A stretch of DNA of 64,000 nucleotides from Moringa oleifera. Its lineage: Eukaryota; Streptophyta; Magnoliopsida; Brassicales; Moringaceae. The notes under the pieces are model-generated. The model saw only the letters and a list, made by a program, of their open reading frames with translations. It ran no database searches and had not been told where the DNA came from. The position numbers and the translations under genes are program-made. Shown here piece after piece: positions 12,561 to 24,087 of this stretch. The stretch is taken from contig JAJFZO010000184.1 of NCBI GenBank assembly GCA_021397835.1, positions 1,364,001-1,428,000 of the forward strand, read 5' to 3'. Each line of letters begins with the position of its first letter. The first letter of the stretch is position 1.

Positions 12561-12974
12561 AGGCACGACCGACCAATTAAGGCCAAGAACGCATCACAAA
12601 CAGTAGGGACGAGCCAAATGATGCACATAATAGGTAACTATCTTATCATTAAAGTTAATAAGGTAAAAATTTGAATAATGCGTTGTCAGCATGATAGCCT
12701 TACGATCTGTCAAGTTATCATGAATTATCAAAGCAATGAATAAAGCCCGTGTTGACCTTTTATCTAATACATGCATCCTTTCTAAAAGTCGAGGTTTATT
12801 AGACGTATTAGCTCTAAAATTACTATGATTATCCAAGTAGTAGGTACCATCAAAGAAATTATAACTTATTTAATGAGCCATTTGCAGTTTCACAGTTTGA
12901 ATTAGTTCATATTGACACATGCATGGCTTAATCTTTGAGATTGGCATATCACTATCGGTAGGATCAACCAGTTA
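12561..12974 (-). rRNA. Degenerate 18S rRNA gene, 5' part
   Basis: The complement matches the 5' region of plant 18S rRNA. The 5' end, normally TACCTGGTTGATCC, appears as the complement of ggatcaaccagtta (12961-12974). Other recognisable plus-strand blocks are acatgcatggcttaatcttt (about 12918), gtaggtaccatcaa (about 12840) and ttatctaatacatgcatcc (about 12760). At 12561-12628 the match is to a more 3' block (aggcacgaccgaccaattaa). It then jumps at about 12629 to a block several hundred bases nearer the 5' end, so there is an internal deletion. With the insertion beside it, this 18S cannot be functional. Confidence 0.92.
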
Positions 12975-13817
12975 GTATCATTCAAGATGTTGCGCCAACG
13001 AACACCATAGCATGCTGCAAGGCTTATGAAGGCCAATATTGTCGCAGTCATCGTGCAAAATTGATGAAACATGGGACAAATGCTTTTGCTTGGATAGGTA
13101 AGGCCAAGGCCACTCATGTCATAATACCTACTTCATCCGAGAGGACGATCGAGAGCCCATGTGCACAAGTTAGTGAATGTCGAGCAAGCTATGCTTGGAA
13201 CATGAGGCCTGAATAAGGTTTCCGCTTAGGCTTGTAAGGGACACAGTGCAAAGATAAGTGACTCAAATCATCAAATTTCCTTTGTGAATGCACGCGACAA
13301 AAGGTCCCAGTGTCACGCACTAGTGCCAACATAGGGCTCGAGGTCAAGCTGAAGCGATGTGTTAACCAATAGTTTGATGCGAGACCATAAAGCATGCCAA
13401 TGCGCATGACAAGATCACCATTCACACGTCACACATACAAATGGGCAGCAACAACACCAAATGGGCTACAAGCCGATGAGTGAAGGCCCTATCAATCATG
13501 CAAGCCATTGAGTGCCACTGCACTCAAGTCGCTAACCGTGAAAATGTTTCCATAGCGATGGGCAAGTTTTCCATGGCAAGGGATATCGATGAGGCCTCAG
13601 TAGCAAAGGTGTCATGCTATGCCTCAGCAAAAAATATGGCTTGCTGGATGCTAATAGTCGATGATCATGCCGTCGATCGCGTTGCAGAAAGAGTTCACCT
13701 CGGTAAGCCTAAGCATTGGGATCCAACCTTGTGTTTGCCACCACGAGGGCTTGGAGAGAAGCTCCTCGCATGCTCAAAATTCCCTAAGCAGGTAAGCCCT
13801 CATATAGCATGTATCAT
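12975..13817 (-). other. Probable 5' external transcribed spacer / upstream IGS
   Basis: This moderately GC-rich, single-copy stretch lies immediately upstream of the 18S 5' end on the transcribed strand, where the 5' ETS belongs. I cannot identify a Pol I start site. It ends where the inverted-repeat arm begins. Open frames in it are not convincing genes. Confidence 0.6.
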
Positions 13818-15100
13818 CCATGGTAAAGTACCTCGATAAGAACTGAGAGGTGCTCGACGTGTTTAGGGTAAGCAAAAATGAAATTATATAATTTAATGCT
13901 ATAGAAAAAAAAGCTTAGAATGATTTTTAATAAATTCATGCAAGGTTAACAGCTTCATTTTACAAAAAAAATTTTGAGGAAGTCATTTCTTGCTCTTGAG
14001 GATCTCAATGAGATGCCATATGCTTCTAAGGTATAAGCTTTTTCATGGATCTTAGATACCAAACAGAAATTTGAAGTGGGTAGATTTAGATTTTTACTAA
14101 ATCAATGGACATGAATAGGTTGTTAAGGAATCCCTAAGAATGGCACCTATAGTACCATGGTTTCCAAGATTAGTTCTCCAAGATTGTGAGATTGAAAGTT
14201 TGTTCCTCATCATTCTTTTGGTTCATACTTTTTATAATAAAAAAATTGCAATCAATTACAGTGACATTAATTAATCCACACTATTAATTATCAAATTTCT
14301 ATGCTTTTGGATAAGATACAATAACAACAGAGGGTGGAATGTTAATATTGATGCAAGATCAATACACTTTGATACTTTCATCTACCATAAACTTGACAAA
14401 TTTAATCCTTCAAGGTTCAATGTAAGCATTGATTAATTAAATCTTTAGTTTTTTATTTTTTTAAAAAAATCTTTTATTGATTTATGATTATTATAAATTT
14501 TTAATAAAAAATAAAAAAATATTTTAATAATTTATAATATTAATTTAAAAATAAATAAATATAATTTTAATTATTATTTTTATTAAATTATCATATATAA
14601 TTATTTTTATAAAAATTTAATACACTCAAATAAATGGATGATCATTATTTTTTTGAAATAAAAAAAAATTATTCATGATTCATAGGATGAATAAAGCCGT
14701 ACAACTTTTTAGCTTTCGAGATGGGAGGAAGGACTTGCTTAGGACTTAACATGGCCAAGGCCATGATGCTTGTTTTCCTACATCCTTTAATCACCACTTA
14801 TGAGTAAGTTCTCTTTGCCTCACCACAACAAAATTTATTTAACCCACATTTTTGAATCTTTCAGATGGAAGTTATTAACCCAAACTCAAGCATTGAAAAG
14901 TGGGCACTTTTTGCAAGATTAAAAAGTGGTTGCCCAATGCAAGTGAGACTTGCAACAGAATAATAGTGAACCCAAATAAGCAAAAGACATGGCAGATTAC
15001 ACCACCAACTATGATTCCTCTCTACCTCACCGATTCGGCACTCGAATTCAAGATCATCATCACCGTCATAAACCCTAGTCACCGTAATGAAATTGATTAA
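13818..15100. repeat. Long inverted repeat, left arm (repeat A)
   Basis: The arm matches the complement of about 20083-21595 with moderate divergence. Matching landmarks are gaggtgctcgacgtg (13849) with its complement near 21548, gaatggcacctatag (14138) with its complement near 21250, and atgcaagtgagacttgcaa (14937) with its complement near 20215. The right arm is longer because of indels. Parts look like old coding or UTR sequence: about 13976-14030 reads LRKSFLALEDLNEMPYASK and ends at AAG|GTATAA. I cannot name the gene. Confidence 0.8.
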
Positions 15101-15207
15101 CATTACATTACATGGATGAAGATTTTGTGACATTAGTTTACAATATGTTTTTGTTAAGATGTTTAAAAGTTATTTATGTAATTCATAACAATAATATAAA
15201 AATTAAA
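15096..15207. repeat. Direct repeat X, left copy
   Basis: About 110 bp starting ttgattaacattacatta recurs in the same orientation at 16575-16690. The two copies bracket repeat B, like short terminal repeats. The other copies of B lack this flank, so X could simply be a local duplication. Confidence 0.7.
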
Positions 15208-16562
15208 TAAAAAAGCTTACCTTCACCTTTCAGGTGGTCTTTTTCTCTTCATTTTTGATTAATCTCTCCTACAAATGCTCGCAAAGTCATAGAGATGAAA
15301 GGCTATGGTTACATCCTCGCTTTCTTTGGAGTAAACGAGGATTAATTTTTACATTAAATTATTTCATTTGACTTTTTCAACAATGAAAACCAAACACTTA
15401 GGCATGACAAGGGGTTATAGCTTTTGTAATTGGTCAATACTTCAATGGCAAGTGTAAGTTGAGTCATCAGCTTTTACTCTATTTTGAACTTGCTTTTTAA
15501 ATATTTACATAATCTATTATTTATTGTCCTTATACAGGTTGGGGAAGAGCTTAAGAGGGGCAATGGTAAACAAGTCTAGCAAGTGCATGATACTATGTTG
15601 TAAGAGAAAAGGCTAGCTATTATTTTTAGATTATTTTTTATTAACATAATTTTTAATAATTTTTTAAAAATAGTAATATGTAATATTTAAAAATTAAAAA
15701 TAAATTTATTATATTTAATATAATAAAATTTTTAAAATTAAGATAAATAAAAAAATTTCGAATTTTACTTGCTTTTAAATTTAAATTTTGATGTATTATT
15801 TAGATATATTTTACTTTTCATTTTTCATTTTAATTCAAATTAAATTTTACACAAGAAATTATAAAATATAAAAGATATTTTTATTGTTAAAAGATAACTT
15901 AAATAAAATAAAATATCATTCCATAACTATAAACAACTTTAACTCAAACTATTCATAAACTATTTTTCATAAAATTTTAAAAATTTTATCGGTATAATTT
16001 TTTTAAAATATTTTTAGTATCCAAAAAATTATATAGCCTTTTTTTATAACAACTTCAATATATTCTTATGTATTTTAGTAATATCATATCATAATTTATC
16101 ATGTAAGATTCTTAATTTAAATGGCATATAAAATTTTAACATATTAAAATATTTTTAAAAAATAATTAAAAATAAAAATATAAAATAAAAAATTTAAAAA
16201 AATCTCTTGTTTTCTTGTTGTTCTCTTTAATAATATTTTATTTGATATTAATTTATTATAAAAATAATTTAAATCAAAATTTTAAAAATATAAATAGATA
16301 AACATCCTATCTCTATCATTATACTCTTAAAGAAGATGACCCATTTTCTCCTAAACTCGAAGGCAAAAATACAGTTTTGTTTCACCATCTGCTCGATCGA
16401 TCTCTTGTGGGAACGATAAGAAGTTTTCTTGTTAAGCCATAAAACTTGTTTAGATTCATTGAAGAATGATTTCTTTATAGTCATTATTGTTGTAAATAAG
16501 TAAAGGAAAGAATACCTTTTTAAACAATTTTTTAGTAATTTTTGATATTTTTAATTACATCT
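15208..16562. repeat. Repeat B, copy 1 (unclassified AT-rich repeat)
   Basis: This 1.35 kb segment recurs inverted at 41743-43115 and partly, in direct orientation, from 63028 to the window end. Shared blocks include aagcttaccttc at its left end, ggcaagtgtaagttgagtca, caggttggggaagagct and aagatgacccattttctcc. I see no terminal inverted repeats or retrotransposon domains. Its minus strand carries a short reading frame that stays open in all copies. Confidence 0.8.
16269..16484 (-). other. Conserved short reading frame within repeat B
   Basis: A frame of about 71 codons contains ESKQVLWLNKKTSYRSHKR near its start and KWVIFF and IGCLSI further on. The frame remains open in copy 2 of the repeat (41824-42040, plus strand), where the first block is identical, and over the part of copy 3 inside the window (complement of about 63890-64000). 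No family was recognised. It could be an exon of a host gene captured by the repeat, part of a decayed transposon protein, or chance. Confidence 0.4.
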
Positions 16563-16574
16563 ACTATATTATAT

Positions 16575-16690
16575 GTTGATTAACATTACATTAAATGGAT
16601 AAAGATTTTGTGACATTAGTTCACACTATGTTTTTGTTAAGATGTTTAAAAGTTATTTATGTAAGTTCTATCAATAATATAAAAATCATA
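16575..16690. repeat. Direct repeat X, right copy
   Basis: This matches 15096-15207 in the same orientation and begins ttgattaacattacatta. It lies just outside the right edge of repeat B. Confidence 0.7.
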
Positions 16691-18150
16691 CAAAAAATTT
16701 AATTATTGTTTTTATTAAATTATTACATGTCATAATTTTTTTAAAATAGATCTGTTCTAATTTAAAATTTTAATTTACCATGGGCTTATCTTTTACGATT
16801 ATTCTGCATAGTTTTTAGGCATGTTTATAAAATATGATGAGTTAAAATTTTATAAATTATTTGATATTATTTTTTAATAATACATAGCTTAACTTTTATA
16901 TTATTAATTTTATTTTTTAAAAATTATACAATTTACGTTAAATATAATTTTGATTAATTGAACAAAAAAATAACGATAATTCAGTAAAAAAAGGTCAATT
17001 TAATCTATCGATATTAGAGAATTGTTTATACCTACAGAATAAATATTTCTCCTTTAGAACAATGCAAGCCACAAGAACATAATTAACCTACACTAGTTTT
17101 TTTTTATCTTTTTCACTTTACATCTTAATAATTTTGATTTTAATATTACGATTAGGTGAATTATTTATATTAAAAGTCATGCATATCATTTCATATGCAT
17201 TATGGGCTTTGGCATGAATCTTTAATAAATATAAAGCCCACCTTTCTTAGGTGAAGCTGCTGCTTCTACTTCAACATCTAGGTAATTTATTTATTTTTAT
17301 TTTTTTTAACCTTAAGGCAACCTTCACTTTAAAAAAATTTGTTTATTGATGGCTTCGAGAATAATGGTAAAGCTATGAGCTTATTTATTGTGCCTTACAT
17401 AGTTATTTAGAAGAAAGGAACATTGTAACCTTATATGGGATAGAGCTTGGCATTCATGGGCTTAAACTGGTTTAAGCTATCTCTTTAGATTAGTGAATCC
17501 TTATTCTTTTTTTCCATCAACTTTATTTTTTTGGTCAACCTTTAAGAAATCTTCTCTCCTCGTAATGACTTGTAAGATGTCACTCTCGTATATTAGGCTC
17601 ATGTTTGGTTTGGATCGTATTTTCTTTATTGATAAATATTTTAATTAATTAAAAGGAAAAATGCTAACATACACAAATTTATGTGAGGTTTGATTTAAGT
17701 TTCTTTTGATGTTGTTATGTTTTGCAACATAATGCATGATCATATAATGCATATAAACTAAACCGACTTTGAGAGTTCATACTGCAATTACGTATTTTTA
17801 TGTATTTTTTGTAATTTCCACATGTAACCACAAGCTAAAAAAGTTATTAGCTGGGCAAAAAATCATTTTTTATCATCTTGCCTGTTTCTTTTCATTAAGG
17901 GGAGAGGATGTGTCTGCCTTATGAAAGGTATATATGTTTATGCTTGTGTATGTGTTTTTTGTAGTTTTATCTCCCTCATTTGGTGTCGTTCATTTCATGA
18001 GAAGCCTTGAAAATTGCAAATGTCTCAAAAGCTATCACAAAGTTTTAAGGCATGTATCTTCATCAATTGTTCTTTATAAAGAAATTTGAAAAGCTATGTT
18101 TGAATATTGACCTCTATTTGAAGTTCTGGCAAAACCTTAGAAAAGATGAG
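16691..18150. other. AT-rich intergenic sequence
   Basis: I see no gene, RNA gene or transposon end here. It contains poly-T tracts and scattered less AT-rich stretches (about 17210-17280, 17390-17600) that translate to nothing recognisable. Confidence 0.5.
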
Positions 18151-18870
18151 TATGGAAGATACTAAAAATATTTTTTGCTCAAGAGAATTTAGAATCAGAT
18201 TTCCTGTTTGAGAAACTTGCAAGTGAAACCACAAGTCCAATGTGTTGCTTTTCAAACCCACCCTGTGTATTGCTTTTCAAAATCTGTGTTTTGCTACAAT
18301 GTTTAGGCTTGTCCAAAAACTTTTAAGGGAAAAAAGAAGGTATGTTTCTGCATACTTATTAAATTTTTTTTCTTTTATGACGTTTATACAGGAAGTTTGA
18401 TAATTGGGTTTGTATAAGGAGGCAAAAACTTTGCATCTTCATTGTTAAGGCCACCAAGCAATAATTTGCAAATAGCTTAAAACATGTAAGAGTAATTTAA
18501 TTTTGTTATGTTAAATTAGAGTTTTGTGTTTATTATATAAAATATAATTCACATATTATTATATTAAATTTATTATATTTATTTTAAAAAATTATTGTAT
18601 TAAATTATTTTATTTGTATTACAGTTTCATGGATATTATAATTTGATAGTTTTATGATTAGCAATTTATTAAATTGGAGTAAAGCAAAATAAAAGTTAGT
18701 AAGTTGGATAATTAATTTATTTTATAATTCTATTAATAAATATTTGATACATAATAAAAATTATTTTTAATATATTAAAAATAAAATTAATAAAACAAAT
18801 AAAATATATCACACTTTAATAATATTAAGAGATTTGTTTTATGAAAAAACAATTAACTTCAAATCAAAAT
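18150..18870. repeat. Repeat C, copy 1 (upstream part)
   Basis: About 18155-18835 matches the complement of 33880-34565, and 18535-18870 matches 40230-40560 in direct orientation. Landmarks are gagaatttagaatcagattt (18183), aagtgaaaccacaagtcc and atgattagcaatttatt (18654). In copies 1 and 3 it leads into the DUF4408/DUF761-like pseudogene, so it may be the old promoter-proximal region of that gene family. Confidence 0.75.
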
Positions 18871-19017
18871 CATTTATTTTAGTTAAATGGCCATAATTCT
18901 ACATGTGATAAACATCCAAAACTTTTTTCTCTAAAAATTCTTTTTTTGGTGTTCAAAAAACCTTTGTCTTCTCCTCCAATGCCAATTATTACATACCATG
19001 TTTTGCTCTTCAGGCTT

Positions 19018-19025
19018 TATAAAAA
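19018..19025 (+). promoter_or_regulatory. TATA box of the DUF4408-like gene copy
   Basis: TATAAAAA lies about 220 bp upstream of the pseudogene start codon at 19238. It is conserved at the matching position (about 40712) in the other copy, with the same downstream block agatctgtggatatctacag. A plant core promoter is a reasonable inference. Confidence 0.55.
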
Positions 19026-19237
19026 GGCCAACAGATCTGTGGATATCTACAGTTTCCTTTCTTCTTTGCAGCCACCTACCCCAAAACTCACCGTTTTGCT
19101 CAACAAGAAAGCTATTTCTTTCCTTTTATTTCTCGGGAAAATTGTCATTTTCCTTCCACTCCTCCCAAAAGGGGAAGCCCCTAAAACCCTAACTCCCTTA
19201 CCTTCTCTCTTTGTCTTCTAGAAAAGAAAAGAAGAGA

Positions 19238-20004
19238 ATGGATTGTTTTACTTTTGATAACGTAAAGGCAAAGAGAGCTGACGCCATAAGGCGATACAAT
19301 AAGGCGAGGAAATTTTAGAACTTTATGCGAATAATTGAAGTTTTGGTGGTGTTGGTTCTATTCTCATGGTCCACTATATGGCTACCCTACTGCTGTTGAA
19401 CATCGACTATTTCAAGCAACTGAGCATCGCTTTCAATTCTCTAATTTTTGCCTTTACAGCTCTAAGCACCATTATTGAAATCCTTTTTCTTCCTTTCTAG
19501 TGAGAAGATGCTGAATGTTCCTGACCTCTACAATAAATATGTTAGGAACACCACCTCCTCTGGCTTCCACAACAGCATCACCCCCATTAACTCTCTAAGG
19601 GAAGGGGAGAAACCTGAAGAAGCAACGAAGTATCACAACAAGCAAATCATTTGCATAATGTGGACTCTGTTCCTCCAGTGAAAAAAAACAGAGTGAGTGC
19701 CATTTCAAAGGTTGTTAATGAGACAGAGGTGAAGGTTACTATTTCCTCCATAATTACGAAGGTGTATACGTACAGGAGAACTCACTCAGAGAGATACAAG
19801 CAGAGAGCAAGCTAGTAAGAGTTCTGTAGTTCAGAGACTGTGGTTGACAAGGCAATGGTATCAATGGCAAAAGAATCGATTAAAAGATCATGCGTAATGG
19901 ACGATCTGTGTAGTGAAGAGTTCAGGCTAACGATAAAGACCTTCATAGTAGTGAAGAAGTCACTGATACTGGAAAACATGGCTTGTAAAATTCAAGATCA
20001 ATGA
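19238..20004 (+). pseudogene. DUF4408/DUF761-like protein gene, pseudogene copy 1
   Basis: The start codon at 19238 opens MDCFTFDNVKAKRADAIRRY, the N-terminal pattern of plant proteins with a DUF4408-type membrane-anchored N terminus. The frame stops after about 26 codons (TAG near 19316). Later parts continue in other frames: DYFKQLSIAFNSLIFAF near 19405, then LNVPDLYNKYV near 19510. The end reads CVMDDLCSEEFRLTIKTFI before the stop at 20002-20004, which is the DUF761 C-terminal motif (DDLSSEEFR type). The family is plant-specific and of unclear biochemical role. Several stops and frameshifts make this a pseudogene. A TATA box and leader are conserved upstream. Copy 2 is at 40926-41681. Confidence 0.75.
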
Positions 20005-20082
20005 AAATGGTGCCTGTCGCTAATCATTCTGATCAAAAAGTAAGATCAACTAAGCGCAAACAAATCTGTAATAAGTAATTAA

Positions 20083-21595
20083 TCACAGTGACTAGGGTTT
20101 ATGATGCTGATGATGATCTTAAATTCGAGCACCGAATCGGTAAGATAGAGAAAAATCGTAGTTGGTGATGTGATCTGCCATATCTTTTACTTATTTGGAT
20201 TCACTATTATTCTTTTGCAAGTCTCACATGTATTGGGCAACCAAGCAAAACTAATTTATTATTTGGACCAAGTGTAAAAAGGTTCTAAACTATGGACTTA
20301 TTTACTTTATATTTAAAAGTATCAACTTGATTTTAAATGATTTTTTATTTAAATATTTTTAATTTTTTACAATAGTTTAAGTTAAAGTTTAATTTAAATT
20401 AAATTTTAAACAATAAATATATAATTTATATATTATTATTTAAATTAAAAATAATAATGTAAGTTATTTTTATATTTAATTTTATTTTTAATAATACCCA
20501 ATTAAATTGATTATCATAAGTAGGTACCGAGTCACAAAGCAAAAAAATTCAAAAAAAATAGGTTAAATAAATTTTGGTGTGGTGAGGCAAAGAGAATTTA
20601 CTTATAAGTGGTGATCAAAAGATGTAGGAAAACAAGCATCATGGCCTTAGCCATGTTGAGTCCTAAGCAAGTCCTTCCTCACATCCCGAAAGCTAAGCTA
20701 TATGGCTTTATTCATCTAGTGAATCATGAATAATTTTGTATTTAAAAAATAATAATTATCATCCATCTATTTGAGTGTGTTAAATTTTAATAAAAATAAC
20801 TATATATGATAATTTAATAAAAATAATAATTAGAATTTTATTTATTTATTTTTAAATTAATATTATAAATTATTAAAATATTTTTTAATTTTTTTATTAA
20901 AATTTATCATAATCTTAAATCAATAAAAGATTTTTTTGAAAAAATAAAAAACTTGAGATTTAATAAATAAATGCTTACATTGAACCTTGAATGATTGAGT
21001 TCGTTTGGTTTATGGTAGATAGAAGGATCAAAGTGTATTGATCTTACATCAATATTAACATTCCACCCTTTCTTTATCTTATATCCTATACAAAAGCGTA
21101 GAAATTTGATGATTAATAGCATGGATTAATTAACGTCACTTTAATTGATTGTAATTTTTTATTATAAAATTATGACTGAAAATAATAATTAGGAACAGAC
21201 CTTCAATCTCACAATCTTGGAGAAATAATCTTGGAAACCATGTTACTGTAGATGCCATTCTTAGGGATTCCTTAACAATTTGTTCATGTCCATTGATTTA
21301 GTAAAAATTTAAATCTACCTACTTCAAGTTTTTGTTTGGTATTTAAGAAAATCCAAGAAAAAGCTTATACCTTTAAAGCATACGACATCCCATTGAGATC
21401 CTCTAGAATAAGAAATGACTTCCTCGAAGTTTTTTTTTTTTTTCAAGATGAAGCTGCTAAACTTGTGTGAATTACTCAAAAATCACCATAAGCTCTTTTT
21501 TTTTAGAGTATTAAATTATATAATTTCATTTTTACTTATCCTAAGCACGTCGAGCACCTCCCAGTTCTCTTCGAGGTACTTCACCATCCATGTTA
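20083..21595. repeat. Long inverted repeat, right arm (repeat A)
   Basis: This is the inverse of 13818-15100. It follows directly after the DUF4408-like pseudogene. Its complement near 21540-21590 reads WMVKYLEENWEVLDVLRIS, an open coding-like stretch whose left-arm counterpart is frameshifted. This suggests the arms derive from an unidentified gene. Confidence 0.8.
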
Positions 21596-24050
21596 GAGCT
21601 TGCTATTATATCTTGACTTAAATTGAACATATTAAACATATCTATTTGAATTAATTAAATTTTTTTATTTATTCTATTTTTATTAATTTTTGAAAAATCA
21701 GTGAAAATCAAATCAACAAAATATTCAACTGATTCTTTTTCATAGTTTTAATATTAACCCTTAAATTAAACAAAACTTTATTTGTTTGAATAAGTCAATT
21801 TTATTTAATTGTTTTTGAACTGCGATTATGACGATCAAGATGTTATCTTTAATCTCTTGATTAGTTAGCTTAAGGGTATTATCAGAAGAGTTCTTGGTGT
21901 CTTCTATGAAGATTTGTTGTAGGAAATCTTCATAGCCAGTAGTAGGAAAAAAAAAACTCTTCTTCAATATAAAATATCAAAAGTAATGACATTAGCCTAT
22001 TAATTCTACTACAATATAAAATGCTAAGAGTAAAGATTATTTAAAATTTTAAAATTTACTCGTGTATTTGATCGAATTTTAATATTTAAAAAATATGATT
22101 TATTGATTTAATTTATATATATATATATATATATTGTATATTGATTCAAATCGAAAATAAAAGAATCAAATAAACCTTGAACTTCATGTTGTGGTATTTT
22201 TTAATTTTGAACAATTTTTGACTTACAATCTATTTATTATGATTTTTTTTAATTTTTAATAATATAAATTATTTAAAATATTGTGAGTGTTAATTTTGTT
22301 TTGTAAAGGTATAGCTTGAACATTTATTTATATATGTGAAAACTTTAAGTTAAAATTTATAATATAAAATCCTTATGTTGAAATTTTCTAATTTTTAAAT
22401 TTGTTTTTATAAAGTTTAATTAAAATTTGATTTATTGTGATTTTTTGAAACATTAAATTAGATTTAACACATGAATTATAATTTAAAATTTTAAATAATT
22501 ATTACCCAAGAATCAACTTCTTCAAAATTCTCAATGAGAATTTTCTGTTGATTTCACATTTGAGAAAGATCAACAAAAAATCATATTAATAAAAAATACA
22601 ATAAAGGATTAATATAGCCATCAGAACAAATCTTGAGAGTTTTGTGGAGGATAACCATAAAGGGAGAGTCTTTCCAAGGATTAAAACTATCATGAACAAT
22701 GAGATCGTTAAACTATTTAATGAACGATGAGCTCATTAAACTTTTTAACGAACGAAGACATAGAACTCATCGAGAACAAATTGAGGAGATGCACACAAAG
22801 AAGCTAGCGGTGTTCATGAGACGCACAGAGTAGGATTTGATCCCTCATCAGAGCTACTATTGACCTTATATATCTTTTTTTGAATCTGCCCATGTAATTG
22901 TTTAGGATCACCTTCGCTATCTATTTCCTCAAAACGAAGATGTGCATCTCCCTGGATATGTTCATCCTAAAGCAGCTCGATCCGTATCTGTATCACATGT
23001 ATACTATGTACGTTCAATCTTCTTGTTTCATATTTTTTGACGTGTTCCTATTTTCACTTACTCATCCAATGATGATTTCATTAAATAGGATACTGTATCA
23101 CATGCATGCATTCAAAGGCAAATTTTTCATATGTGTTATGTATAAATATATACCTATGACGATGGGTTTCTACGAAGTGGTAGAAGCCTTTGTCGTTGTT
23201 GGTGGCAAGTATGAAGTGAAAGGTTTCTCTGATCAGCGAAAATCCTTGAATTCGTAGAGGAAACCTAACAGTTGATTCCCCAAAATAGCACCAGATGATC
23301 TTCCATATTTGATTCACAAACAGAATCAAAGCACAAAAAGCAAAAGCTGCACAAAAACAAAGGCAAGCATGAGCCATTTTAAACAGTGATATTAAGCTGA
23401 AGTGGGATTGTAAGGATTCAAGAAAGTATCATCATCACTATATCCACCATGATCGATATCATATTCAAGCTTTATATATAATTAAATTGTTGATTGAATT
23501 GGATTTGTTTAAATGGGCAACATTGTGATAAGTGGAGAAACAATGCTGGTAAATTAGCCAATAGGCTCTCTGATGATGCTAAAAGGAATTAATTAATGTC
23601 TGCATTAGCTATAAGGTCCTTAATTGTTTAGTTGGCTAGGATATCACTTCATGAGCAAGCTTATGTTTTTCAATGGCTAAATTTTAATATCAAATTTGAT
23701 TAGAAATAAAACTTAATGAATTCATTGTACACGTAACTCTTAACAATCTATCAAATTTATCATGATTAAGCCGATCAGAAGAATTAATCTCATATCATAA
23801 ATGCTAAAAAATATACATATTTGGTTGATTCAGATCGTGCAGCAATATGAACTTGTAATGGCCTAATTAACATGTAATAGGAATGGAATAGTAAGAAATC
23901 GATTTAGATTTTCTACTAATATATGCTATAATCAAGTTATATTTTATTTTTTAAAAAATAAAAATATATATTTATAATTTATTATGTGAAAATAAATTTT
24001 TTTTAAAAAATAAAATGCATCATACTCATTTACTTTACTAAAATACCACG

Positions 24051-24087
<37 letters not shown>

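Noticed and set aside
13480..13839. A 119-codon plus-strand frame
   Set aside because: It lies in the 5' external spacer of the rDNA fossil, opposite the transcribed strand, and its translation resembles no protein family.
22898..23257. A 119-codon plus-strand frame
   Set aside because: The composition is AT-driven with no recognisable domain; another frame just upstream (HLRYLFPQNEDVHLPGYVHP) looks more coding-like but could not be assigned.
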